DNA of 64,000 nucleotides from Cristatella mucedo (taxonomy: Eukaryota; Bryozoa; Phylactolaemata; Cristatellidae), in assembly GCA_009760855.2 (NCBI GenBank), contig WPIO01000015.1, positions 763,001 to 827,000 of the forward strand, written 5' to 3'. The notes beneath the pieces are model-generated. The model had not been told where the DNA came from and did not search any database. It saw only the letters and a program-made list of their open reading frames with translations. Position 1 is the first letter of the stretch, and every line of letters begins with the position of its first letter. The position numbers and the translations under genes are program-made. Shown here piece by piece: positions 42,312 to 53,610 of the stretch.

Positions 42312-42690
42312 TTAATAATAATAATAAAAATTATAATAATACATTTGTATAGCATCCTTACAGAACTGAATCTCTTTCTGGGCACTTAACACATGCTGTG
42401 TAGAAAGCATTACCAAAGGATTGGTTATAACATCCGCAAGCATATGCTGACGAAGTACGAACCGCAAAGACCCACCAAGTGCTCTAATAAACAGACGTGT
42501 TTTAAGCTTCTGCTCAAATATTGTCAAGTGAGGAGATGTCGTGATGTCAGTTAGGAGTGTCGCAGGCTTCGGGAGCCCGAAAGCTATAGGGACGATCTCC
42601 AAAGGTGTTGAGGTTCGTACGAGGTACAGCTAAACGACTCTAGTCAGAACAGCGGGTGATACAGTGCCAAGCCTGGTGGTCAAAGGCCTT
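42312..42690 (-). mobile_element. LINE-A-like 3' end (diverged subfamily)
   Basis: A reversed (ATT)n tail and TAGCATCCTTACAGAACTGA / ATCTCTTTCTGGGCACTTAA hairpin, then a minus-strand frame (42312-42602) with PKPATLLTDITTSPHLTIFE and KLKTRLFIRALGGSLRFVLR, the LINE-A C-terminus. Confidence 0.8.
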
Positions 42691-43104
42691 CTTAGCTACC
42701 GCGGCCCCGGGAGCCCTAAGCTACATGATCCCGTACGATTGCATTGTTGCCGAACTTCATTCACTCCCGGTTAGACCCGCTGGAAAGGGGCATAACACAG
42801 CAAGTGTAAACATGTGTATATCATGTAAAGAAAGGAGCATTTGCCTAAGGCAGATCCTCATCGCATTCAGCGCCCCTCATTCCAAAGAGGGACCTTCGCT
42901 GGTTTTGGTTTACGCTTTTTGATTGTTATCACCACCTGTCGGAGAGTTGACATCAAAAGAGCGTGTCATTATTTCAAAATGTATTTGCTTATTTCATATT
43001 TTCAAGCGATGGTCTGGCGTCCGTTTAGGGCTGAGCATCCTTTTATTTGCATAGTTCGCCGAAAAAAACGCGATTTCGTTGGTAATATATTCACAAGATA
43101 TATA
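42691..43104. other. Unassigned spacer
   Basis: No supported gene. Confidence 0.35.
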
Positions 43105-43245
43105 ATATATAATTCATTTATATAGCGCGCTAAGAGAACTTAATCTCTATTCAGGCGCTTCACATATGTCTCGGAGCCCACGACCTCAGTCAGACCTTGG
43201 TCGGGGCGAGCACCTTAACCGCTAGACCAAACCAGCTCGGCAAAA
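43105..43245 (-). mobile_element. SINE2 copy
   Basis: The reverse complement reads GAGCTGGTTTGGTCTAGCGG, then AAGGTGCTCGCCCCGACC, a shortened B-box (GTGGGCTCC), and AAGCGCCTGAATAGAGATTA with a TATATAAATGAATTATAT end. Well preserved. Confidence 0.88.
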
Positions 43246-43867
43246 CTCATAATATTGATCTCGATGTACTGCTTCCGCTGTAAACATGTCTTACAAAATA
43301 ATTTTATTTTCCACGTTCCGGTCGTCTGTAAATCAGCAAAACTTGGGACTGCATTTATAACTTGTTTGTCTTCTAATACGAAAACGTCCAAAAACTTTTA
43401 AATGTTGACCCATTTTCTGGCTTAGTCCGACAGTTCTATCTTAATATAGCAGGACTCTACAGGTGAAATATTTTAACCAATGTTTAATTATAGCTGAATA
43501 AAGTGGACTAAGTTACCATTGGTCAGAGACAGCTTGCAAATAAGAATTTAAAACCGGGTTAATCGTGAAGACATTCATTCTTTAAATTTCTGATTGTTTT
43601 AAAGAATAATGCGTACTTTAAATTTTAAGTGAATAAAATTAAGCTGCTTTGTGGTTAGACTTCTTCCACAATTTTTAATACCGGGCATATAAGCAATTGC
43701 TGCCTAAGGGTCCCCATAAACTTCTCATTTGTATCCGTTCCATTGGGAGATATGCTCCTTAGCTTGTACACACACGTAATTAGATAACTCGCTGTTAAAA
43801 TTCTGCTCAACTAGATTTCGTAATTCAACGCACAATTCAATACCATATTTCAACTACAAAAGTGTAG
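43246..43867. other. AT-rich spacer
   Basis: No gene or repeat family recognised. Confidence 0.4.
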
Positions 43868-44042
43868 CCGCGCTGGTTTGGTCCAGTAGTGGTTAAGTGC
43901 AGGCCTCGGTCAAGGTCAAAGGGAACATTCGATTACTGAGGTTGTGGGCTCGAGCCCCATGGCACATGCGAAGCGCCTGACAAGAGATTAAGCTCTCTTA
44001 GAGTGCTATGCAAATGAATTATATTTTTTATTTATATTATTT
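43868..44042 (+). mobile_element. SINE2 copy
   Basis: CGCTGGTTTGGTCCAGTAGT head, B-box GGGCTCGAGCCCC, AAGCGCCTGACAAGAGATTA tail and an ATTATATTTTTTATTTATAT end. It has an extra block between A and B boxes (CAAAGGGAACATTCG). Confidence 0.87.
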
Positions 44043-44828
44043 TGTAGCTACATATGTAAATTAGTACGCTATCCCTCCTGATATTTTTCCCTTACTGTTT
44101 ATCATAGCTGTACCATCACCGTAGTCGCAAAGTAGTGCAAAGGGCACACCGTAAGAGTGACGTCAAGTAATTGTACGGGCTCACGGACTCCCATTCACAA
44201 ATGTATAGTTTAAAGATTATTTCTGATCGCTAGAAGCTATACACGGATTCTTGAAAAGACAAGTAAACGCTCTATTCCAACCTGGAGAATAATGAGCATG
44301 TCTAAGATTTCCCGATCGGTCGTAGCGCCACATTACCAATGGGCACTATCAATATTGAGATTCATTGTTAAATTTTCTTTGCCACTGTCAGTTAATACTT
44401 AAAATGAATGGTTTGACTAATTGCAGCGTTCTTATAGTGAATATTTGTGCGATATATAGACTTAAGTTAAACGCCGGCTGCAGTTGTAGCAGCTTTGGCA
44501 GTATTTCGTTCACCGCAGTCCTTCACTCAGAACTGTCCGACTAAGGAAGGCCCCTCGCGAATCGCCGGGACGGAGCGGCCAAGATCGCCAGTTCCATCCG
44601 GTAGCCAGCCAGCCATTCCTGAATGGAGTCACTCTCCAATAGGCCTCGCTGTGCGGACAGGCGGTCCCACGCGCGCGTCACCGTTTCTTCATCTGACTTG
44701 GCCAATGTGCATTTTACGTGGACGAAACGTGGCGACTAAGCTACTCAGCGGATGCAGCTGCAGTCCGCTCTTTCTTCCTCCTTGCCATCCTTGCGTTGGC
44801 CTTTCATGGCCGCTGCAGCTACCGAAGA
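44043..44828. other. Upstream region of hydrolase copy 2
   Basis: AT-rich to about 44450, then GC-rich. No clear TATA box at a suitable distance from the ATG. The GC-rich part may be a CpG-type promoter (inference). Confidence 0.4.
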
Positions 44829-47800
44829 ATGTCGGGCGGAGGCGAACGGCTGCCAGTGCCAATTCCGACCAATAACGAGGGGCACTTGAAGGACTGTCCG
44901 GCGTTCACGTTTGGAGAATTGGGCCCGTCATCCCAGGGTATGCTTTGGCGTGCTCTCTCGAGCGTCGCCGTCCAATCCGGTGCGGCCGCGCGAGCTGGCG
45001 ACGCGGCGAAAATCCACAACCCGAGACGGCGGCGGCGCTGTCTTCGCTTGCGCGAGCGCCTCGAGCGTCCGGTGCTTTCAGCCTCCCGGTAAAGAGAACT
45101 CTTGCGCGGCGGCGGCTCCTTCTCTTCACGCGGACGTGCGCGAGCCACGTGCGTCGTCAAACGCGCTCGCGCTCGCAGCGAGCCGCCGAGTGATTCGCAC
45201 CTCGGATTCGTCGTAGCTCAATCTCACCGGGCGCTTTTACGCGCTACCATTTTGCTTCTAAACCGGTTCAGAATTATCGCCCGCCGCAGCATCTCCCTAT
45301 TCTGGTCATCATGACGCGAAGACCTCGCACGGGCGTCTAACATGCGCATCGGCCCTTCGCGCGGTGGCAACCAGGAGTGCTCACTTTGGGTGCGGCCTCT
45401 GCCGCGCGAGGGCTTCTCATTCCGACGAAGCGTTGGACTGCTGAAAACTGGTCGCACTTCTAGTGACCCGAGAGTGGCTACGTACGCGAAAATTGAAAAT
45501 GGCTTGGTGATATTTCAGGTATTGTCGTTCTGCAAGAATGGTGGGGCGTGAACCAGCACATTAAAGAAAAGTCTGCTGACTTGGCAAAGCGGGGCAACTT
45601 CGCTGCCCTCCTGCCGGACCTCTACCGCGGCAAGGTCGCCACCAACCGCGAAGAGGCAAGCCACTATTACGCGGACCTCAACTGGCGTGGCGCTGTCGAG
45701 GACGTGCGCGCCTGCGTCACTTACCTCAAATCTCAAGGATGCAAGAAGGTTCGGATCTCGCATCCTGAATTGTCCGCGAGCGCTTGCGAACGCCTCGGGC
45801 TACCGTGAGACGCGGCGGCGGATGGTGGAACGGTATCTCGGGGCGCCGGCGATCGCGATTTCGCCTGCTGCAGCAACTCTGCAGAGTCCGTATTTGGTGA
45901 TGACTTCGCTCGCCGGTGAGAGTCCTGAGTGAGCTCTCTCCGCCTTTCGATCGCTGCAGGTTTCTAAACTCGCTGTTAATGGCCACAGGAACTGGGCGTC
46001 TTTTCAAAATGGCCGAGGGGGAGGGATCGGCGATAGCGAAGCTGGAGCTCGATAGGGGGCGCTCTGCATCCACAGCATCTAGCATCGACAACCCGCTGTT
46101 CTGACTCGAATCGTTAAGCCATACCTCGTAAGAACGTCGAAGCCGTTTGAAGACCTTGCCTAAAGTCCCCATGTGCCCATAGCCTGGAACTCGCTACTGA
46201 CGTCACAGCGAGTTCCAGGTGTCACAGCGTCCCCTGGCATAGCGACATTTAAAAGAAGCTTAAAACGCAACCGTTTATTACAGCATTCCCTGGGTCTTTG
46301 TGAGTTGTTCTTCGTGCGCATGCACCTGCATACACTACGCCTGCTTCTTGCGGATGTTACCATTAATTATTTGGTAATGCTTTTTATAAAGCATCCGTAA
46401 ATGTGCCTAGAAAGAGATTAAATTCTCTGGGGGCGCAATACAAATGCATTATTATTATTACTATTCTTACTCAGACCCGGTCTCCCCGGAGGGCAGTTAA
46501 AGCCCAACAGCTCCCAAGTTATGGGCCTCGGCCGTCTTTCAGTTTAATCAACACCTAATGCTCCCAAAACGTCGAACTCACTCCCGACTTGCGTCACGAC
46601 ATCCCCTGACTTGACCACATTTAAGAAGAAATTACAAATGCGCCTATTTATGACAACATTTAGTGGGTCCCTGTGACTCGTCCTTCATGTGCTTATGCAT
46701 GCTGACACTGTGCATGCTGCCACTAACCACACTTGCATGCTGACCCTGTGCATGTCACCCCTAACCATGTTAGTCATGTGGCTTATCAAGCATGATATTT
46801 CTCACTATTCAATCGCGTTTCCCTGTGCAGCAAATGTAAAGCGCCTATAAAGAGATTGAGTTATCCGAGGGCACTTTATCAAGTGTATTATTATTATTAT
46901 TATTATTGTTAATTGGCAGCCTTTGCGAGATGATTCTACAGCTGCCTAAGCCCCAAAGAGGGCATAGCCGAATAAATAGAACGAGTTCAAAATTTCAGAG
47001 GTCATGCTAACGCAAACGGCGTTTTCAACTACTGCAGTTGCTCGAAAAACGAAATTAGTGCGCCCTCAGCTTATGCTTAGAAGCGAATAAGTAAGTATGC
47101 TCCAGCGTTCCCGGGATCTTGTAATTAGCCGCTCCATCCACCCTCTTGTTTTTTTTCTATATGTGAAGCCAGAGGATTCTGAATGTACTACAATGCAAAA
47201 CTAGTGCGGCTCAAGTTGTGAACGGTAACGAGACCCTTCTTTCCTACAGTTTAAATAATTGGGCTGATATTCTCGTAGGGAGTGAGGCGCAGTTTGCTCA
47301 ACGAAGACTGCTTATTGGGGAGGCATGAGACTCACTAAGCTGTGCGAATACTTGTACTAAAATCTTTGAGTGTGCGCCCGTGGGAATCACGTCTCCGAAA
47401 AAACTTTCACTTGTCTTCCTTTTTCTGTTGATGACTAATAAATCATTTGGACCTCCCTACCCTTGTTCTGGTAAATCTCTTTTCTCTCTGCTGCTCGGAC
47501 ATTAATGATGTAAGACAATTCGTCGAAAGACAGTTTAGCCAGGACAATGCGGTTTATTTTATAATGCGTTTTTAGGAAATGAAATGAATGTTGTAGCTAC
47601 ATCAGGGAAAGCAATCAATTTACGTGAGCTTTGCATAATCTAGCACGTCGAATTGTCCCGAGACGAAGTGTTCGGTTACTGCCACAGGCAACGATGTCCT
47701 TCCAGTGAGGGAGCCAGAATGCAGGGGGGGGGGGCATTTGCCCATTCATTTCCTACACGGCGGGGTAGCCACATGCGCCGTCTCCTATTCTACCACCCGA

Positions 47801-50800
47801 CGCCTCCCTGACCGCCATCAATGATGAAATTAGGTCTCGATTCCACGCGATGAGCAACTGTTGAGTTCTTGTCGAATAAATATTGTGATTTGCTGTGTGA
47901 GTTATCATTGACAGCGAATCTAGCGCCGCCTGCATGATAATCTTTCGGACTTTGCCCCTACATAGATATTGTGCAGGTCTTGCCCCTTCAGATCCTAGCT
48001 CCGCCACTGCGTCTGATCCTTCTGATCACGTGCTACCTGATAGTGCAAGGTCCACGTGTTAACCTATCGCATCATCGAGTACCTATATTTCTCACGTTCA
48101 ACTGTGGTTTTTGCGGATAAGCTAAAACCGTGGCAATAATGTCAAAGAGTTCTGTAGTTTTCAAGATTGTACTCAAGCCAGTCATTCCAAAAATTCCCTG
48201 TAGTAGTTTACGCAGTGCCAGAAAGTTTTCACGTATACCAGTAACCGCTCGCTGACTTTGGAAGGGGCGGGGCGGTCAAGCGATGCTTTGTTTTTGCTGT
48301 TGGAGGGGTCCGCATGCATACCGTTAATCAATGACAGGCCTAATAATAAGACGTGCTCCTAACTGACGGATTTCACTAGGAGGGATATTCATGATAGGGC
48401 AGTACTGCGAACGAGCTGTCGACGGTTCTTCGAGGGGCATTGGCCTGCGGAGCTACCAGTTCGGGTGCGTTTCGTTGGCAAGACCAGTTGTAGTGCTACA
48501 TCGACCTATATGCCATCCTTTTATTTATGACATTCTGTTGAATCTGTTGGATCAAATAGAAAAAATATCAGCTGTCGCATCCGAGAATGGCTAGGTATAC
48601 CAAGAAGTTTCAGTGTGAATGAATGAATCGTACGAACCATCTTGCAATTTACGTATCTCAGACAGGTACCTGGCTGAGGAATACTACGTTGGAAAGGTTG
48701 GGATGCAGGTAATGTTTCAGGATTTTCAGAATAATGCCATCAGCACTCGATGCCTGGGCTCGAAGAAGCTCGGAGCTTGTTGCCTAGCAATGAAGCAACT
48801 TAATCGGGATAACCTTTGCACGAGGCTCGGCAAGGGCTGGTAATGCGCCCGGAATATTTCCTGTCGTCATTGCCCCTAAAAACTTGTATCCTTTTTCACT
48901 AGACTTAGCTTTGGAAGGAGAACTTGGAGGTGACACATGAAACGAAAGCTGGCCGCAATGAGGGCCTACCTCACCAATATAGGAATAAGCGTTGGAGAAA
49001 TGAGGAATTCGCAGTGGAATTTGGCACTCGTTATGTTGGTAGATTGACGCGCTTTTCCTAGGTCATATCGGCTTTCTGGGTAAATGCCTGTAAAAGCGGT
49101 CAAAGAAATAGCTAGTGTCCTTAAGGAGGTATATCCTGTGGGTATATCCTCAAAAATAGTCTGCGATAGTCTGCAACCCGTGCAAGACTCAGCTGCTCGT
49201 CTGGTCTGTGCGTAGATGCCGCATCATACCTTGTCGTCTGAGCTCCACTAGCTTTCTCTCAGGCATCGAATCAATTTCAACATCCTCTGTCTGGTTTACA
49301 GGTCATTTCACTCGTTTGCACAATCCTCCCTGTCCAACCTCGGTGCTTCTCTACCAGTTTTGTCCACTCTTGTGCTCTCCGCGGCTCGCTCCTTAGCATG
49401 TAGTCATCCCGCAGTCCTTCGAACGAAATTGAAACCCCTTGGTGGTATTCGAGCCTTCAAATCGCAAGCACCATAAGTCTGAAACTCACTTCCAGCTTCT
49501 TCTTCGGTCAATACCTGCAATGACTTTACATTATTTTACTCTCAGCTGAAGACGAATCTGTTTCACCCAGCGTTCCCTCCGCCCAGTAAAATTATTTTAT
49601 TCCTGTGTGCCCTCAGTGCTGATGTGTGCATGGTTCAGCAGCCCCATGGGTCTCTATTGCCCCTGCGTCTTAGCCCAAGGATAAGGTGCTCAAATTTCAC
49701 GACCGAGGTCGTGGGTTCGAATCAGTAGTGGGCAATTTTATATTACCAATAGCAATGGGTGGTAAAAGCCATTATGGCTATTCTGCCGCTATACAAACGA
49801 GGCTGTTAAATAACCAATTTTTTGTGTACTTTTGCATCTTTCATCTTTCCAAAGCATGGTGCTTGTGGGATTGTGCATGATTTTTTAAGTGTGGTACCTC
49901 TTTTTATCAACTCTTGGTTGTCAATTCTTTTGCTGCAGATTTAAGGCGTGGATAGAGCTTTGATTTATTTAGTGAGTTTTTGTTGTTTATTAGTAATATT
50001 ATTATTATGCCGCTGAAGCTGGTACTGGCTGGATAGCGTCACCATACTTAAGATCATTCAGTGGACTGTTAATGAGGTTCCAATCAGAAGCTAGTGAGTT
50101 ATTTGAGAAAAATGAGCGCCCCTTCCGTCGAGTTGAAGCTTCAGCAGTTGGCGAATGGGTACGATTTATACACTTTCTGCATCCCTACGCAGGCTGGTCA
50201 GTGGCAGGCATCTACCAGCATAAGACGTGGTGTCCCGCGGAACGCGGCTGGCTGTCAGGATCAATTCGTTCACCATCCTTACGTGACCAAGTGACCAGAG
50301 TAGCTATTGTCTCTGATGCTTGCACTTGCTGTTGGCGATTGTTCAGGTTTTTCTCTACTTCAGCGATGCACTTGCAGTCTTCAATCAGGCTGCTGGTTCT
50401 GCCGAGGTGGGTAATTAGTAATATAGTAAATTAGGTCAAAACTTGACTTTTAGTCTCCGTCTGCAGTGGATGACTGGATGACCAGTAATATCTTCCCTTT
50501 TTTGCTATTTTTCTGACTATGTTATTTATCTTCCTAAAAATTTGGTCGATATCGAGCGTTTATCCGAGCTGCTGACGCCTGAAAATGCCATTTAAGGACT
50601 GCTTTAGACGACACTGAGCCCTTGATACCTCTCATATGTCGTTCTTCCGTCAAAAATGTCCTTAATTCTCTGGCTCCAGCCTACCCATCAAACCTACTTA
50701 GTCACCAGGCTAGGGATCGTACCGATCGCTTTTCTGATTAAATTGTTTAGATACTCCTCGAACTTCAAATCCTTTGGAGACCGTGCATTTACTTCGTATA

Positions 50801-52073
50801 CTACAAAAGCCTGGAACTCACTCCCGACTTGAGTCAGAACTTCCCCTGACTTGACCACATTTAAAAAGAACTTAAAAACACACCTATTTAGGACAGCATT
50901 TAGTGGGTCCCTGTGACTCGTTCTTCATGTGCTTATGCGTGCTCACAATGTGCATGCTGCCACTAACCACATTTGCATGTTGACCTTGTGCATGGCACCT
51001 CTAGCCTTGCTAAGCTTGTTGATATTGAGTATGCTACCACTGACCGCTAACTTTTTGATCATGCTTCCTTTGCAGCATATATAAAGTGCATACAAATAGA
51101 TAAAGATTTCTGAGGGCGCTACACAAATTTATTATTCTTATATATCATTATTATAAGATAGAAATTCAGCGTCGCGCTCAGAAGCTAAGTGGTAGCGATG
51201 GGGAGAAAAATTACTGCCGAAACGTCGTTCCACGGCTTGCTAAAACTATGGCTCCTGTACCAGACCCGCACGAGGCGCATTTTGGAGCTCCCTTGCTAGG
51301 TGATCATTAGAACTCCTGCCGCGGAAAGCCCCTATAATCCCAGATCTGAGACCCGAAAGAAAGATGCATGAGACGTCTTCACTTCTGCACAGTTGGGTGA
51401 TTCTTGGTAGTGATACTAAATTGTTGTCAATCGGTGACTTATTTGCGGTTGCTGCTGAAGGTTGCCACATAAATTAGCTCACTTGCAGCGATCTTTAAAG
51501 CGCGTGAAAAGAGATTTAGTTCCCCTCGGGTGCAACACAATCGACCTATTGTTATTATTACGTCTAGACACACGCTTTTGAAGAGCTCCCCATTGCTCGC
51601 AATTGCGTCAAGCAAGCCTGCCATAAAAGAGCCCATCACGCGATATCCTGGCAGTGCCTTGTGCCAGTCATCAGCTTGCACAGAAGTCGTGCTGCATACT
51701 GCAGGTCGGCGTCTTGGGATTCTGCATGGGTGGCGCGCTGTCGCTGGCCAGTGCCGCCATGCTGCCCGGCGTCGTCGATGCGGCGGCATCATTCTACGGC
51801 ATCTGCAACGAGCAGTTGTGCGATGTCGCGAAGACGTCGTGTCCCCTGCAGCTACACTTTGGTCGACGGGACGAAGTCGTCGGGTTTTCGTCGCCAGCTG
51901 ACGTTGACAAGCTCATCGAGAGACTGGACCTTGGCGGCGTGACGTACGAACTCAACTGGTACGACGCTGGCCACGGCTTCACCAACCCGACCAATCCAAA
52001 CTACCAGCCGGAGGCGGCGAGCCAGGCACTTAGCCGCACGATCTCGTTCATGCACGCGAAACTGCAGCATTAA
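44829..52073 (+). CDS. Dienelactone hydrolase family protein (CMBL-like), copy 2
   Basis: Exons 44829-44937, 45519-45748 and 51705-52073 encode 235 aa. Introns match copy 1 exactly in place and phase: intron 1 phase 1 (CAG-G|GTATGC ... ATTTCAG|GT), intron 2 phase 0 (AAG|GTTCGG ... ACTGCAG|GTC). Family residues are present: Glu43 in VLQEWWGVN, Cys120 in GFCMGG, Asp169 in HFGRRDE and His203 in DAGHGF. Exon 2 has the same length as in copy 1, and about 51 of its 76 residues are identical. The reaction should be ester or lactone hydrolysis, with different substrate-pocket residues (GRRDEVV against GSLDDAV). Intron 2 is 5956 bases and full of mobile elements. The donor GTTCGG is weak. An in-frame upstream extension exists but has no ATG. 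Confidence 0.9.
44938..45518 (+). other. Intron 1 of hydrolase copy 2
   Basis: 581 bases, very GC- and CpG-rich, in contrast to intron 1 of copy 1. Overlapping Arg-rich frames on both strands are composition artefacts. Confidence 0.8.
46092..46466 (+). mobile_element. LINE-A 3' end, second subfamily (in hydrolase intron)
   Basis: Starts with TTCTGACTCGAATCGTTAAG, contains AGCCTGGAACTCGCTACTGA, CAGCATTCCCTGGGTCTTTG and TTATTTGGTAATGCTTTTTA, then the hairpin GTGCCTAGAAAGAGATTAAA and (ATT)n. Same 3' UTR type as 1933-2188. A short inverted repeat of AACTCGCTACTGACG-like sequence is formed near 46190-46220. Confidence 0.85.
46559..46909 (+). mobile_element. LINE-A 3' end (in hydrolase intron)
   Basis: Starts near the APKAWNSLP codons (TGCTCCCAAAACGTCGAACT), full 3' UTR, hairpin AAAGCGCCTATAAAGAGATT and (ATT)n. 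It is the main subfamily, only about 90 bases from the second-subfamily copy. Confidence 0.9.
46910..47702. other. Intronic spacer
   Basis: No gene or repeat family recognised. Confidence 0.4.
47703..48009. mobile_element. CAGTG-type non-autonomous DNA element (307 bases)
   Basis: The left end CAGTGAGGGAGCCAGAAT and the reverse complement of the right end, CAGTGGCGGAGCTAGGAT, are imperfect terminal inverted repeats. A G-run and GCATTTGCCC follow the left end, and TGCCCCTTCAGATC precedes the right end. Such CAGTG ends with GGGGGCATTTGCCCC resemble non-autonomous hAT-like elements of other animals, but superfamily is uncertain. I could not find a convincing 8-base target duplication. Related to 38336-38875. 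Confidence 0.6.
48010..49099. other. Intronic stretch with unassigned frames
   Basis: Two plus-strand frames, 48391-48594 (67 codons, ATG) and 48619-48843 (74 codons, ATG), look moderately protein-like (FIYDILLNLLDQIEKISA; YYVGKVGMQVMFQDFQ) and could be remnants of an element's coding region. I cannot name a family. Confidence 0.3.
49100..49625 (+). mobile_element. LINE-C C-terminal fragment (in hydrolase intron)
   Basis: Broken frames follow an L2/CR1-type C-terminus: LQPVQDSAARLVCA, INFNILCLVYRSFHS, LRTKLKPLGGIRAFKS, LKTNLFHPAFPP. Wording differs from LINE-A and LINE-B and is closer to 25639-26060. Confidence 0.7.
49667..49820 (+). mobile_element. SINE1 copy
   Basis: TCTTAGCCCAAGGATAAGGT head, B-box GGTTCGAATCA, CAATTTTATATTACCAATAG body, CGCTATACAAACGAGGCTGT followed by TAAATAACC. 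Inserted right after LINE-C. Confidence 0.85.
49821..50644. other. Intronic spacer
   Basis: Overlapping plus-strand frames at 50072-50434 (120 codons) and 50094-50294 (66 codons) have no known motif. Confidence 0.35.
50645..51155 (+). mobile_element. LINE-A 3' portion (in hydrolase intron)
   Basis: TTAATTCTCTGGCTCCAGCC (SLAPAYLS codons) through TCCTTTGGAGACCGTGCATT and the 3' UTR to a degraded hairpin (AAAGTGCATACAAATAGATA) and ATTATTCTTAT. 5' truncated. Confidence 0.88.
51480..51560 (+). mobile_element. LINE-A-like tail just upstream of hydrolase exon 3
   Basis: CTTGCAGCGATCTTTAAAGC, then GAAAAGAGATTTAGTTCCCC, then (ATT)n-like end. It is a tail-only remnant, ending about 145 bases before the exon 3 acceptor. 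Confidence 0.6.
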
Positions 52074-52460
52074 TTCGTTGTGCTGGACCGACGACATCTG
52101 GCCCTCGCAACGCCAGTGCCAGTGCTGCCATCCATGAATCGGCCTTCAGAGAATTGTGGCAGATGAAATAGAAATACGTTACATAGGACCTGTCGTGGAG
52201 ATTGAGCAGCGCATCAATGTCCAAATGCTTTCCCAAAGATTTCGGTCATAGTTAGCTACTCTGGCGGGCTGATTTAGTGTCTGCTGCAACGACCTTACGC
52301 AGTGAGCAAGTGGAATTGTTTCTGCTTACATAGACGTCGCGTGCTAGAACTCACAGCCGAATGATCGATGCTCGAGGCTACAGCGCGGCTCAACAAGCAC
52401 GGCTGACGATGTAGTACTAGTAGCAGCAGCTGATGCACGAAGATAAGTGCGCTACAGACG
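52074..52460 (+). other. 3' flank of hydrolase copy 2
   Basis: No AATAAA or ATTAAA was found in the first 380 bases, so the poly(A) site is undefined. Confidence 0.4.
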
Positions 52461-52470
52461 GTTCTCTCTC

Positions 52471-52507
<37 letters not shown>

Positions 52508-52509
52508 CT

Positions 52510-52580
<71 letters not shown>

Positions 52581-52606
52581 CTCTCTCTCACTCTCTCTCT
52601 CTCTCC
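52461..52606. repeat. (TC)n microsatellite
   Basis: About 145 bases of TC repeat with a few interruptions (TCACTC, TCATTC, TCGTC). Leu-Ser frames are translations of the repeat. Confidence 0.97.
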
Positions 52607-53539
52607 CCTCTGAGGGATGGCACGAGCTGCACAACTTCGCGCTTTTGAGGCTAGCACTCATGACTCCAACAGCGTAAGGCTGAATTTTAATTGAGGGCGC
52701 TCTCTTTTATACCTCAGTTCGATTAGGAATACTGTATGTCAGATAGTAGCACTCATATCTCCCAATTCTTGTAATGCACGAATCGCAAAGTGAACGCTGT
52801 TTGGAGGAAATCCTAGCTTAAACCGAGTACGGCCTGCCTCGTTTCCAAGTGTGACCCTTCAGGCTTTTCTGATGCTATTTTGAAATGCAACTGTTGAATT
52901 AGCTGCTTTCCTTTTTACTTTCTATGTTATTTTTGCATCGCACTGTACTGCCGTGCGCATAACTTCAGCATACAGCTTACACAAAGGTATTTAAATTCAA
53001 CACCAATCGATGGGGATATTCGTTTTTTCCCATATCGACGGCGTTCTTTTTCTGCATTTATATTAAAACCTTGGTGTTTTACATTAAACTCTGGTTCCCC
53101 TGGTTACGGTAGTCATTAGCAGTGATACTCAAAATGAAAATCGCTAAAAGAAAAAGAGAATTGGTTAGCACGAAGGATCATGGACCAGCGGATTTTCAGC
53201 GTGCCTTCTTAAGATCAGGCGATCCTGTCGACTACAGCGAGTTTTTCCCGTTCAACTCACCGCCTTCAATCAAGCTGCCAACTTGAATCGCCATCGGAGT
53301 ACCAAGACGTGGCGTGACCGTTCTTTACACTGCTACGATGCGGTGGTGTAGGCCACGACGTGACACCGATTCTACGCCGCAATAGACATTTGAGACCTGA
53401 ATTCAGCGAACTGCTCCAGCTGAAAGCTCAAATTGGTTAGGTGATTACTAGGAGCAGACACACTGTGAAGCTTATTTAGAAGTGAGCATGACGACATGGT
53501 GTAGACCTGAATGAGGACTTTGAGTGTGCTCCAGGGTAT
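52607..53539. other. Unassigned spacer
   Basis: No supported gene. It contains a CTTGGTGTTTTACATTAAAC region without a family match. Confidence 0.35.
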
Positions 53540-53610
53540 TATACTAGAGATAAGATGTTCGTAATTCACGACCCTGATCAGGGTCTGGATTCTGCAAGAC
53601 GCAATTCTTT
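53540..53610 (+). mobile_element. SINE1 5' fragment
   Basis: GATAAGATGTTCGTAATTCA, then ACCCTGATCAGGGTCTGGAT (damaged B-box), then CAATTCTTTATTGC. It is cut off where LINE-B begins. Confidence 0.6.

Noticed and set aside
44718-44828. N-terminal extension of hydrolase copy 2 with a hydrophobic, signal-peptide-like stretch
   Set aside because: The in-frame extension begins with GTG, and no ATG is present in that frame. The first ATG is at 44829 and gives an N-terminus that aligns with copy 1, so the hydrophobic stretch is unlikely to be translated.
52461-52606. Leu-Ser repeat frames
   Set aside because: They are translations of the (TC)n microsatellite. The Arg-Glu/Leu-Ser frames at 56051-56303 are rejected for the same reason.
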